DNA from: Chlorocebus sabaeus
Taxonomy: Eukaryota > Chordata > Mammalia > Primates > Cercopithecidae
Length of the DNA: 64,000 nucleotides
Assembly (NCBI RefSeq): GCF_047675955.1
Contig: NW_027327631.1
Location: 62,001 to 126,000 of the forward strand
Reading direction: 5' to 3'
The notes below the pieces were generated by a model. The model searched no databases. It was given only the letters and a program-made list of their open reading frames with translations, and was not told the origin of the DNA. The position numbers were made by a program, and so were the translations under genes. Below are positions 50,914 to 63,690 of this stretch, in pieces; the first letter of the stretch is position 1, and each line of letters opens with the position of its first letter.

Positions 50914-53900
50914 AAGGGAAAGATGTAACTCTGTGAGATGAATTAACAGAACTCAGAGCAGTTTCTCAGAAAGCTTCTTTCCAGTTTTGCACGGAAGATA
51001 TTTCCTTTTTCACCGTAGCCCTCTATGGGCTTCCAAATATCCCTTTGCCAATTCCACAAGAACAGCCTTAGTGAAAGGCTTCTTGAAGTGAAAGATGTAA
51101 CTCTGTGAGATGAATTAACAGAACACAGAGCAGTTTCTCAGAAAGCTTCTTTCCAGCTTTGAACGGAAGATATTTCCTTTTTCACCATAGCCCTCTATGG
51201 GCTTCCAAATATCCCTTTGCCAATTCCACAAGAACAGCCTTAGCGAAAGGCTTCTTGAAGGGAAAGACGTAACTCTGTGACATGAATTAACAGAACACAG
51301 AGCAGTTTCTCAGAAAGCTTCTTTCCAGTTTTGAACGGAAGATATTTCCTTTTTCACCATAGCCCTCTATGGGCTTCCAAATATCCCTTTGCCAATTCCA
51401 CAAGAACAGCCTTAGCGAAAGGCTTCTTGAAGGGAAAGATGTAACTCTGTGAGATGAATGAACAGAACACAGAGCAGTTTCTCAGAAAGCTTCTTTCCAG
51501 TTTTGAACGGAAGATATTTCCTTTTTCACCATAGCCCTCTATGGGCTTGCAAATATCCCTTTGCCAATTCCACAAGAACAGCCTTAGCGAAAGGCTTCTT
51601 GAAGTGAAAGATGTAACTCTGTGAGATGAATGAACAGAACACAGAGCAGTTTCTCAGAAAGCTTCTTTCCAGTTTTGAACGGAAGATATTTCCTTTTTCA
51701 CCATAGCCCTCTATGGGCTTCCAAATATCCCTTTGCCAATTCCACAAGAACAGCCTTAGCGAAAGGCTTCTTGAAGGGAAAGATGTAACTCTGTGAGATG
51801 AATGAACAGAACACAGAGCAGTTTCTCAGAAAGCTTCTTTCCAGTTTTGAACGGAAGATATTTCCTTTTTCACCATAGCCCTCTATGGGCTTCCAAATAT
51901 CCCTTTGCCAATTCCACAAGAACAGCCTTCGCGAAAGGCTTCTTGAAGGGAAAGATGTAACTCTGTGAGATGAATGAACAGAACACAGAGCAGTTTCTCA
52001 GAAAGCTTCTTTCCAGTTTTGAACGGAAGATATTTACTTTTTCACCATAGCCCTCTATGGGCTTCCAAATATCCCTTTGCCAATTCCACAAGAACAGCCT
52101 TAGCGAACGGCTTCTTGAAGGGAAAGACGTAACTCTCTGAGATGAATTAACAGAACACAGAGCAGTTTCTCAGAAAGCTTCTTTCCAGTTTTGAACGGAA
52201 GATATTTCCTTTTTCACCATAGCCCTCTATGGGCTTCCAAATATCCCTTTGCCAATTCCACAAGAACAGCCTTAGCGAAAGGCTTCTTGAAGGGAAAGAT
52301 GTAACTCTGTGAGATGAATGAACAGAACACAGAGCAGTTTCTCAGAAAGCTTCTTTCCAGTTTTGAACGGAAGATATTTCCTTTTTCACCATAGCCCTCT
52401 ATGGGCTTCCAAATATCCCTTTGCCAATTCCTCAAGGACAGCCTTAGCGAAAAGCTTCTTGAAGGGAAAGATGTAACTCTGTGAGATGAATGAACAGAAC
52501 ACAGAGCAGTTTCTCAGAAAGCTTCTTTCCAGTTTTGAACGGAAGATATTTCCTTTTTCACCATAGCCCTCTATGGGCTTCCAAATATCCCTTTTCCAAT
52601 TCCACAAGAACAGCCTTAGCGAAAGGCTTCTTGAAGGGAAAGATGTAACTCTGTGAGATGAATTAACAGAACACAGAGCAGTTTCTCAGAAAGCTTCTTT
52701 CCAGTTTTGAACGGAAGATATTTCCTTTTTCACCATAGCCCTCTATGGGCTTCCAAATATCCCTTTGCCAATTCCACAAGAACAGCCTTAGCGAAAGGCT
52801 TCTTGAAGGGAAAGATGTAACTCTGTGAGATGAATGAACAGAACACAGAGCAGTTTCTCAGAAAGCTTCTTTCCAGTTTTGAACGGAAGATATTTCCTTT
52901 TTCACCATAGCCCTCTATGGGCTTCCAAATATCCCTTTGCCAATTCCACAAGAACAGCCTTAGCGAAAGGCTTCTTGAAGGGAAAGATGTAACTCTGTGA
53001 GATGAATGAACAGAACACAGAGCAGTTTCTCAGAAAGCTTCTTTCCAGTTTTGAACGGAAGATATTTCCTTTTTTACCATAGCCCTCTATGGGCTTCCAA
53101 ATATCCCTTTGCCAATTCCACAAGAACAGCCTTAGCGAAAGGTTTCTTGAAGGGAAAGATGTAACTCTGTGAGATGAATTAACAGAACACAGAGCAGTTT
53201 CTCAGAAAGCTTCTTTCCAGTTTTGAACGGAAGATATTTCCTTTTTCACCATAGCCCTCTATGGGCTTCCAAATATCCCTTTGCCAATTCCACAAGAACA
53301 GCCTTCGCGAAAGGCTTCTTGAAGGAAAAGATGTAACTCTGTGAGATGAATGAACAGAACACAGAGAAGTTTCTCAGAAAGCTTCTTTCCAGTTTTGAAC
53401 GGAAGATATTTCCTTTTTCACCATAGCCCTCTATGGGCTTCCAAATATCCCTTTGCCAATTCCACAAGAACAGCCTTAGCGAAAGGCTTCTTGAAGGGAA
53501 AGATGTAACTCTGTGAGATGAATGAACAGAACACAGAGCAGTTTCTCAGAAAGCTTCTTTCCAGTTTTGAACGGAAGATATTTCCTTTTTCACCATAGCC
53601 CTCTATGGGCTTCCAAATATCCCTTTGCCAATTCCACAAGAACAGCCTTAGCGAAAGGCTTCTTGAAGGGAAAGATGTAACTCTGTGAGATGAATTAACA
53701 GAACACAGAGCAGTTTCTCAGAAAGCTTCTTTCCAGTTTTGAACAGAAGATATTTCCTTTTTCACCATAGCCCTCTATGGGCTTCCAAATATCCCTTTGC
53801 CAATTCCACAAGAACAGCCTTAGCGAAAGGCTTCTTGAAGGGAAAGATGTAACTCTGTGAGATGAATTAACAGAACACAGAGCAGTTTCTCAGAAAGCTT

Positions 53901-54697
53901 CTTTCCAGTTTTGAACAGAAGATATTTCCTTTTTCACCATAGCCCTCTATGGGCTTCCAAATATCCCTTTGCCAATTCCACAAGAACAGCCTTAGCGAAA
54001 GGCTTCTTGAAGGGAAAGATGTAACTCTGTGAGATGAATTAACAGAACACAGAGCAGTTTCTCAGAAAGCTTCTTTCCAGTTTTGAACGGAAGATATTTC
54101 CTTTTTCACCATAGCCCTCTATGGGCTTCCAAATATCCCTTTGCCAATTCCACAAGAACAGCCTTAGCGAAAGGCTTCTTGAAGGGAAAGATGTAACTCT
54201 TTGAGATGAATGAAGGGAACACAGAGCAGTTTCTCAGAAAGCTTCTTTCCAGTTTTGAACGGAAGATATTTCCTTTTTCACCATAGCCCTCTATGGGCTT
54301 CCAAATATCCCTTTGCCAATTCCTCAAGAACAGCCTTAGCGAAAGGCTTCTTGAAGGGAAAGATGTAACTCTGTGAGATGAATGAACAGAACACAGAGCA
54401 GTTTCTCAGAAAGCTTCTTTCCAGTTTTGAACGGAAGATATTTCCTTTTTCACCATAGCCCTCTATGGGCTTCCAAATATCCCTTTGCCAATTCCACAAG
54501 AACAGCCTTAGCGAAAGGCTTCTTGAAGGGAAAGATGTAACTCTGTGAGATGAATGAACAGAACACAGAGCAGTTTCTCAGAAAGCTTCTTTCCAGTTTT
54601 GAACGGAAGATATTTCCTTTTTCACCATAGCCCTCTACGGGCTTCCAAATATCCCTTTGCCAATTCCACAAGAACAGCCTTAGCGAAAGGCTTCTTG
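50914..54697 (-). repeat. E unit 2 (22 monomers, 3784 bp)
   Basis: It repeats the four-monomer anchor of E1 exactly 21 monomers later ('ttttgcac' at 50986). The interior differs from E1: 'gggcttgcaa' near 51546, C91A near 52034, 'tcctcaaggac' near 52430, 'ccttttcc' near 52593 and C157/agagaag near 53306 and 53366. The unit is therefore a mosaic rather than a clean copy. Confidence 0.7.
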
Positions 54698-57600
54698 AAG
54701 GGAAAGATGTAACTCTGTGAGATGAATTAACAGAACACAGAGCAGTTTCTCAGAAAGCTTCTTTCCAGTTTTGCACGGAAGATATTTCCTTTTTAACCGT
54801 AGCCCTCTATGGGCTTCCAAATATCCCTTTGCCAATTCCACAAGAACAGCCTTCGCGAAAGGCTTCTTGAAGTGAAAGATGTAACTCTGTGAGATGAATT
54901 AACAGAACACAGAGCAGTTTCTCAGAAAGCTTCTTTCCAGCTTTGAGCGGAAGATATTTCTTTTTTCACCATAGCCCTCTATGGGCTTCCAAATATCCCT
55001 TTGCCAATTCCACAAGAACAGCCTTAGCGAAAGGATTCTTGATGGGAAAGACGTAACTCTGTGACATGAATTAACAGAACACAGAGCAGTTTCTCAGAAA
55101 GCTTCTTTCCAGTTTTGAACGGAAGATATTTCCTTTTTCACCATAGCCCTCTATGGGCTTCCAAATATCCCTTTGCCAATTCCACAAGAACAGCCTTAGC
55201 GAAAGGCTTCTTGAAGGGAAAGATGTAACTCTGTGAGATGAATTAACAGAACACAGAGCAGTTTCTCAGAAAGCTTCTTTCCAGTTTTGAACGGAAGATA
55301 TTTCCTTTTTCACCATAGCCCTCTATGGGCTTCCAAATATCCCTTTGCCAATTCCACAAGAACAGCCTTAGCGAAAGGCTTCTTGTAGGGAAAGATGTAA
55401 CTCTGTGAGATGAATTAACAGAACACAGAGCAGTTTCTCAGAAAGCTTCTTTCCAGTTTTGAACGGAAGATATTTCCTTTTTCACCATAGCCCTCTATGG
55501 GCTTCCAAATATCCCTTTGCCAATTCCACAAGAACAGCCTTAGCGAAAGGCTTCTTGAAGGGAAAGATGTAACTCTGTGAGATGAATTAACAGAACACAG
55601 AGCAGTTTCTCAGAAAGCTTCTTTCCAGTTTTGAACGGAAGATATTTCCTTTTTCACCATAGCCCTCTATGGGCTTCCAAATATCCCTTTGCCAATTCCA
55701 CAAGAACAGCCTTAGCGAAAGGCTTCTTGAAGGGAAAGATGTAACTCTGTGAGATGAATGAACAGAACACAGAGCAGTTTCTCAGAAAGCTTCTTTCCAG
55801 TTTTGAACGGAAGATATTTCCTTTTTCACCATAGCCCTCTATGGGCTTCCAAATATCCCTTTGCCTATTCCACAAGAACAGCCTTAGCGAAAGGCTTCTT
55901 GAAGGGAAAGATGTAACTCTGTGAGATGAATGAACAGAACACAGAGCAGTTTCTCAGAAAGCTTCTTTCCAGTTTTGAACGGAAGATATTTACTTTTTCA
56001 CCATAGCCCTCTATGGGCTTCCAAATATCCCTTTGCCAATTCCACAAGAACAGTCTTAGCGAAAGGCTTCTTGAAGGGAAAGACGTAACTCTGTTAGATG
56101 AATTAACAGAACACAGAGCAGTTTCTCAGAAAGCTTCTTTCCAGTTTTGAACGGAAGATATTTCCTTTTTCACCATAGCCCTCTATGGGCTTCCAAATAT
56201 CCCTTTGCCAATTCCACAAGAACAGCCTTAGCGAAAGGCTTCTTGAAGGGAAAGATGTAACTCTGTGAGATGAATGAACAGAACACAGAGCAGTTTCTCA
56301 GAAAGCTTCTTTCCAGTTTTGAACGGAAGATATTTCCTTTTTCACCATAGCCCTCTATGGGCTTCCAAATATCCCTTTGCCAATTCCTCAAGAACAGCCT
56401 TAGCGAAAGGCTTCTTGAAGGGAAACATGTAACTCTGTGAGATGAATGAACAGAACACAGAGCAGTTTCTCAGAAAGCTTCTTTCCAGTTTTGAACGGAA
56501 GATATTTCCTTTTTCACCATAGCCCTCTATGGGCTTCCAAATATCCCTTTGCCAATTCCACAAGAACAGCCTTAGCGAAAGGCTTCTTGAAGGGAAAGAT
56601 GTAACTCTGTGAGATGAATTAACAGAACACAGAGCAGTTTCTCAGAAAGCTTCTTTCCAGTTTTGAAGGGAAGATATTTCCTTTTTCACCATAGCCCTCT
56701 ATGGGCTTCCAAATATCCCTTTGCCAATTCCACAAGAACAGCCTTAGCGAAAGGCTTCTTGAAGGGAAAGATGTAACTCTGTGAGATGAATGAACAGAAC
56801 ACAGAGCAGTTTCTCAGAAAGCTTCTTTCCAGTTTTGAACGGAAGATATTTCCTTTTTCACCATAGCCCTCTATGGGCTTCCAAATATCCCTTTGCCAAT
56901 TCCACAAGAACAGCCTTAGCGAAAGGCTTCTTGAAGGGAAAGATGTAACTCTGTGAGATGAATTAACAGAACACAGAGCAGTTTCTCAGAAAGCTTCTTT
57001 CCAGTTTTGAACGGAAGATATTTCCTTTTTCACCATAGCCCTCTATGGGCTTCCAAATATCCCTTTGCCAATTCCACAAGAACAGCCTTAGCGAAAGGTT
57101 TCTTGAAGGGAAAGATGTAACTCTGTGAGATGAATTAACAGAACACAGAGCAGTTTCTCAGAAAGCTTCTTTCCAGTTTTGAACGGAAGATATTTCCTTT
57201 TTCACCATAGCCCTCTATGGGCTTCCAAATATCCCTTTGCCAATTCCACAAGAACAGCCTTCGCGAAAGGCTTCTTGAAGGGAAAGATGTAACTCTGTGA
57301 GATGAATGAACAGAACACAGAGAAGTTTCTCAGGAAGCTTCTTTCCAGTTTTGAACGGAAGATATTTCCTTTTTCACCATAGCCCTCTATGGGCTTCCAA
57401 ATATCCCTTTGCCAATTCCACAAGAACAGCCTTAGCGAAAGGCTTCTTGAAGGGAAAGATGTAACTCTGTGAGATGAATGAACAGAACACAGAGCAGTTT
57501 CTCAGAAAGCTTCTTTCCAGTTTTGAACGGAAGATATTTCCTTTTTCACCATAGCCCTCTATGGGCTTCCAAATATCCCTTTGCCAATTCCACAAGAACA

Positions 57601-58481
57601 GCCTTAGCGAAAGGCTTCTTGAAGGGAAAGATGTAACTCTGTGAGATGAATGAACAGAACACAGAGCAGTTTCTCAGAAAGCTTCTTTCCAGTTTTGAAC
57701 GGAAGATATTTCCTTTTTCACCATAGCCCTCTATGGGCTTCCAAATATCCCTTTGCCAATTCCACAAGAACAGCCTTAGCGAAAGGCTTCTTGAAGGGAA
57801 AGATGTAACTCTGTGAGATGAATGAACAGAACACAGAGCAGTTTCTCAGAAAGCTTCTTTCCAGTTTTGAACGGAAGATATTTCCTTTTTCACCATAGCC
57901 CTCTATGGGCTTCCAAATATCCCTTTGCCAATTCCACAAGAACAGCCTTAGCGAAAGGCTTCTTGAAGGGAAAGATGTAACTCTGTGAGATGAATTAACA
58001 GAACACAGAGCAGTTTCTCAGAAAGCTTCTTTCCAGTTTTGAACGGAAGATATTTCCTTTTTCACCATAGCCCTCTATGGGCTTCCAAATATCCCTTTGC
58101 CAATTCCACAAGAACAGCCTTCGCGAAAGGCTTCTTGAAGGGAAAGATGTAACTCTGTGAGATGAATGAACAGAACACAGAGCAGTTTCTCAGAAAGCTT
58201 CTTTCCAGTTTTGAACGGAAGATATTTCCTTTTTCACCATAGCCCTCTATGGGCTTCCAAATATCCCTTTGCCAATTCCACAAGAACAGCCTTAGCGAAA
58301 GGCTTCTTGAAGGGAAAGACGTAAGTCTGTGAGATGAATTAACAGAACACAGAGCAGTTTCTCAGAAAGCTTCTTTCCAGTTTTGAACGGAAGATATTTC
58401 CTTTTTCACCATAGCCCTCTATGGGCTTCCAAATATCCCTTTGCCAATTCCACAAGAACAGCCTTAGCGAAAGGTTTCTTG
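54698..58481 (-). repeat. E unit 3 (22 monomers, 3784 bp)
   Basis: The anchor recurs 22 monomers after E2 ('ttttgcac' near 54770), now with 'ttttaaccgtag' and C157 added, and 'ttgagcgg' near 54942. Later markers are 'tgcctattcc' (55863), C91A (55992), 'tcctcaag' (56387) and C157/agagaag (57262, 57322). The unit ends exactly where segment D copy 2 begins. Confidence 0.7.
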
Positions 58482-58611
58482 AAGGGAAAGATGTAACTCT
58501 GTGAGATGAATTAACAGAACACAGAGCAGTTTCTCAGAAAGCTTCTTTCCAGTTTTGAACGGAAGATATTTCAATTTCCACCATAGCCCTCTATGGGCTT
58601 CCAAATATCCC

Positions 58612-58615
58612 TTTT
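58612..58615. other. Extra T (CCCTTTTGCC), copy 3
   Basis: It is the same insertion and flanking markers as at 42099, at a distance of 16513 bp, which is 96 monomers plus one base. Confidence 0.9.
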
Positions 58616-61600
58616 GCCAATTCCACAAGAACAGCCTTAGCGAAAGGCTTCTTGAAGGGAAAGATGTAACTCGGTGAGATGAATTAAGAGGACACAGAGC
58701 AGTTTCTCAGAAAGCTTCTTTCCGGTTTTGAACGGAAGATATTTCCTTTTTCACCATAGCCCTCTATGGGCTTCCAAATATCCCTTTGCCAATTCCACAA
58801 GAACAGCCTTAGCGAAAGGCTTCTTGAAGGGAAAAATGTAACTCTGTGAGATGAATGAACAGAACACAGAGCAGTTTCTCAGAAAGCTTCTTTCCAGTTT
58901 TGAACGGAAGATATTTACTTTTTCACCATAGCCCTCTATGGGCTTCCAAATATCCCTTTGCCAATTCCACAAGAACAGCCTTAGCGAAAGGCTTCTTGAA
59001 GGGAAAGACGTAAGTCTGTGAGATGAATTAACAGAACACAGAGCAGTTTCTCAGAAAGCTTCTTTCCAGTTTTGAACGGAAGATATTTCCTTTTTCACCA
59101 TAGCCCTCTATGGGCTTCCAAATATCCCTTTGCCAATTCCACAAGAACAGCCTTAGCGAAAGGTTTCTTGAAGGGAAAGATGTAACTCTGTGAGATGAAT
59201 TAACAGAACACAGAGCAGTTTCTCAGAAAGCTTCTTTCCAGTTTTGAACGGAAGATATTTCAATTTCCACCATAGCCCTCTATGGGCTTCCAAATATCCC
59301 TTTGCCAATTCCACAAGAACAGCCTTAGCGAAAGGATTCTTGAAGGGAAAGATGTAACTCTGTGAGATGAATGAACAGAACACAGAGCAGTTTCTCAGAA
59401 AGCTTCTTTCCAGTTTTGAACGGAAGATATTTCCTTTTTCACCATAGCCCTCTATGGGCTTCCAAATATCCCTTTGCCAATTCCACAAGAACAGCCTTAG
59501 CGAAAGGCTTCTTGAAGGGAAAGATGTAACTCGGTGAGATGAATTAAGAGGACACAGAGCAGTTTCTCAGAAAGCTTCTTTCCAGTTTTGAACGGAAGAT
59601 ATTTCCTTTTTCACCATAGCCCTCTATGGGCTTCCAAATATCCCTTTGCCAATTCCACAAGAACAGCCTTAGCGAAAGGATTCTTGAAGGGAAAGATGTA
59701 ACTCTGTGAGATGAATTAACAGAACACAGAGCAGTTTCTCAGAAAGCTTCTTTCCAGTTTTGAACGGAAGATATTTCCTTTTTCACCATAGCCCTCTATG
59801 GGCTTCCAAATATCCCTTTGCCAATTCCACAAGAACAGCCTTAGCGAAAGGCTTCTTGAAGGGAAAGATGTAACTCTGTGAGATGAATGAACAGAACACA
59901 GAGCAGTTTCTCAGAAAGCTTCTTTCCAGTTTTGAACGGAAGATATTTCCTTTTTCACCATAGCCCTCTATGGGCTTCCAAATATCCCTTTGCCAATTCC
60001 ACAAGAACAGCCTTAGCGAAAGGCATCTTGAAGTGAAAGATGTAACTCTGTGAGATGAATGAACAGAACACAGAGCAGTTTCTCAGAAAGCTTCTTTCCA
60101 GTTTTGAACGGAAGATATTTCCTTTTTCACCATAGTCCTCTATGGGCTTCCAAATATCCATTTGCCAATTCCACAAGAACAGCCTTAGCGAAAGGCTTCT
60201 TGAAGGGAAAGATGTAACTCTGTGAGATGAATGAACAGAACACAGAGCAGTTTCTCAGAAAGCTTCTTTCCAGTTTTGAACGGAAGATATTTCCTTTTTC
60301 ACCATAGCCCTCTATGGGCTTCCAAATATCCCTTTGCCTATTCCACAAGAACAGCCTTAGCGAAAGGCTTCTTGAAGGGAAAGATGTAACTCTGTGAGAT
60401 GAATGAACAGAACACAGAGCAGTTTCTCAGAAAGCTTCTTTCCAGTTTTGAACGGAAGATATTTACTTTTTCACCATAGCCCTCTATGGGCTTCCAAATA
60501 TCCCTTTGCCAATTCCACAAGAACAGCCTTAGCGAAAGGCTTCTTGAAGGGAAAGACGTAAGTCTGTGAGATGAATGAACAGAACACAGAGCAGTTTCTC
60601 AGAAAGCTTCTTTCCAGTTTTGAACGGAAGATATTTCCTTTTTCACCATAGCCCTCTATGGGCTTCCAAATATCCCTTTGCCAATTCCACAAGAACAGCC
60701 TTAGCGAAAGGCTTCTTGAAGGGAAAGATGTAACTCTGTGAGATGAATGAACAGAACACAGAGCAGTTTCTCAGAAAGCTTCTTTCCAGTTTTGAACGGA
60801 AGATATTTCCTTTTTCACCGTAGCCCTCTATGGGCTTCCAAATATCCCTTTGCCAATTCCTCAAGAACAGCCTTAGCGAAAGGCTTCTTGAAGGGAAAGA
60901 TGTAACTCTGTGAGATGAATGAACAGAACACAGAGCAGTTTCTCAGAAAGCTTCTTTCCAGTTTTGAACGGAAGATATTTCCTTTTTCACCATAGCCCTC
61001 TATGGGCTTCCAAATATCCCTTTGCCAATTCCACAAGAACAGCCTTAGCGAAAGGCTTCTTGAAGGGAAAGATGTAACTCTGTGAGATGAATGAACAGAA
61101 CACAGAGCAGTTTCTCAGAAAGCTTCTTTCCAGTTTTGAACGGAAGATATTTCCTTTTTCACCATAGCCCTCTATGGGCTTCCAAATATCCCTTTGCCAA
61201 TTCCACAAGAACAGCCTTAGCGAAAGGCTTCTTGAAGGGAAAGATGTAACTCTGTGAGATGAATGAACAGAACACAGAGCAGTTTCTCAGAAAGCTTCTT
61301 TCCAGTTTTGAACGGAAGATATTTCCTTTTTCACCATAGCCCTCTATGGGCTTCCAAATATAACTTTGCCAATTCCACAAGAACAGCCTTCGCGAAAGGC
61401 TTCTTGAAGGGAAAGATGTAACTCTGTGAGATGAATGAACAGAACACAGAGAAGTTTCTCAGAAAGCTTCTTTCCAGTTTTGAACGGAAGATATTTCCTT
61501 TTTCACCATAGCCCTCTATGGGCTTCCAAATATCCCTTTGCCAATTCCACAAGAACAGCCTTAGCGAAAGGCTTCTTGAAGGGAAAGATGTAACTCTGTG

Positions 61601-61626
61601 AGATGAATGAACAGAACACAGAGCAG

Positions 61627-63690
61627 TTTCTCAGAAAGCTTCTTTCCAGTTTTGAACGGAAGATATTTCCTTTTTCACCATAGCCCTCTATGGGCTTCCA
61701 AATATCCCTTTGCCAATTCCACAAGAACAGCCTTAGCGAAAGGCTTCTTGAAGGGAAAGATGTAACTCTGTGAGATGAATGAACAGAACACAGAGCAGTT
61801 TCTCAGAAAGCTTCTTTCCAGTTTTGAACGGAAGATATTTCCTTTTTCACCATAGCCCTCTATGGGCTTCCAAATATCCCTTTTCCAATTCCACAAGAAC
61901 AGCCTTAGCGAAAGGCTTCTTGAAGGGAAAGATGTAACTCTGTGAGATGAATTAACAGAACACAGAGCAGTTTCTCAGAAAGCTTCTTTCCAGTTTTGAA
62001 CGGAAGATATTTCCTTTTTCACCATAGCCCTCTATGGGCTTCCAAATATCCCTTTGCCAATTCCACAAGAACAGCCTTAGCGAAAGGCTTCTTGAAGGGA
62101 AAGATGTAACTCTGTGAGATGAATTAACAGAACACAGAGCAGTTTCTCAGAAAGCTTCTTTCCAGTTTTGAACAGAAGATATTTCCTTTTTCACCATAGC
62201 CCTCTATGGGCTTCCAAATATCCCTTTGCCAATTCCACAAGAACAGCCTTAGCGAAAGGCTTCTTGAAGGGAAAGATGTAACTCTGTGAGATGAATTAAC
62301 AGAACACAGAGCAGTTTCTCAGAAAGCTTCTTTCCAGTTTTGAACGGAAGATATTTCCTTTTTCACCATAGCCCTCTATGGGCTTCCAAATATCCCTTTG
62401 CCAATTCCACAAGAACAGCCTTAGCGAAAGGATTCTTGAAGGGAAAGATGTAACTCTGTGAGATGAATTAACAGAACACAGAGCAGTTTCTCAGAAAGCT
62501 TCTTTCCAGTTTTGAACGGAAGATATTTCCTTTTTCTCCATAGCCCTCTATGGGCTTCCAAATATCCCTTTGCCAATTCCACAAGAACAGCCTTAGCGAA
62601 AGGCTTCTTGAAGGGAAAGATGTAACTCTGTGAGATGAATGAACAGAACACAGAGCAGTTTCTCAGAAAGCTTCTTTCCAGTTTTGAACGGAAGATATTT
62701 CCTTTTTCACCATAGCCCTCTATGGGCTTCCAAATATCCCTTTGCCAATTCCACAAGAACAGCCTTAGCGAAAGGCTTCTTGAAGGGAAAGATGTAACTC
62801 TGTGAGATGAATGAACAGAACACAGAGCAGTTTCTCAGAAAGCTTCTTTCCAGTTTTGAACGGAAGATATTTCCTTTTTCACCATAGCCCTCTATGGGCT
62901 TCCAAATATCCCTTTTCCAATTCCACAAGAACAGCCTTAGCGAAAGGCTTCTTGAAGGGAAAGATGTAACTCTGTGAGATGAATTAACAGAACACAGAGC
63001 AGTTTCTCAGAAAGCTTCTTTCCAGTTTTGAACGGAAGATATTTCCTTTTTCACCATAGCCCTCTATGGGCTTCCAAATATCCCTTTGCCAATTCCACAA
63101 GAACAGCCTTAGCGAAAGGCTTCTTGAAGGGAAAGATGTAACTCTGTGAGATGAATTAACAGAACACAGAGCAGTTTCTCAGAAAGCTTCTTTCCAGTTT
63201 TGAACGGAAGATATTTCCTTTTTCACCATAGCCCTCTATGGGCTTCCAAATATCCCTTTGCCAATTCCACAAGAACAGCCTTAGCGAAAGGCTTCTTGAA
63301 GGGAAAGATGTAACTCTGTGAGATGAATTAACAGAACACAGAGCAGTTTCTCAGAAAGCTTCTTTCCAGTTTTGAACGGAAGATATTTCCTTTTTCACCA
63401 TAGCCCTCTATGGGCTTCCAAATATCCCTTTGCCAATTCCACAAGAACAGCCTTAGCGAAAGGATTCTTGAAGGGAAAGATGTAACTCTGTGAGATGAAT
63501 TAACAGAACACAGAGCAGTTTCTCAGAAAGCTTCTTTCCAGTTTTGAACGGAAGATATTTCCTTTTTCTCCATAGCCCTCTATGGGCTTCCAAATATCCC
63601 TTTGCCAATTCCACAAGAACAGCCTTAGCGAAAGGCTTCTTGAAGGGAAAGATGTAACTCTGTGAGATGAATGAACAGAACACAGAGCAG
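61627..63690 (-). repeat. Two tandem 6-mer units (1032-bp spacing)
   Basis: Markers recur at 1032 bp: 'ccttttcc' at 61882 and 62914, C166A near 62431 and 63463, and 'tttttctcc' near 62532 and 63564. Boundaries are approximate. In segment D copy 1 the second 6-mer (after 45541) lacks 'tttttctcc', so this cassette has been homogenised differently in the two copies. Confidence 0.7.
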
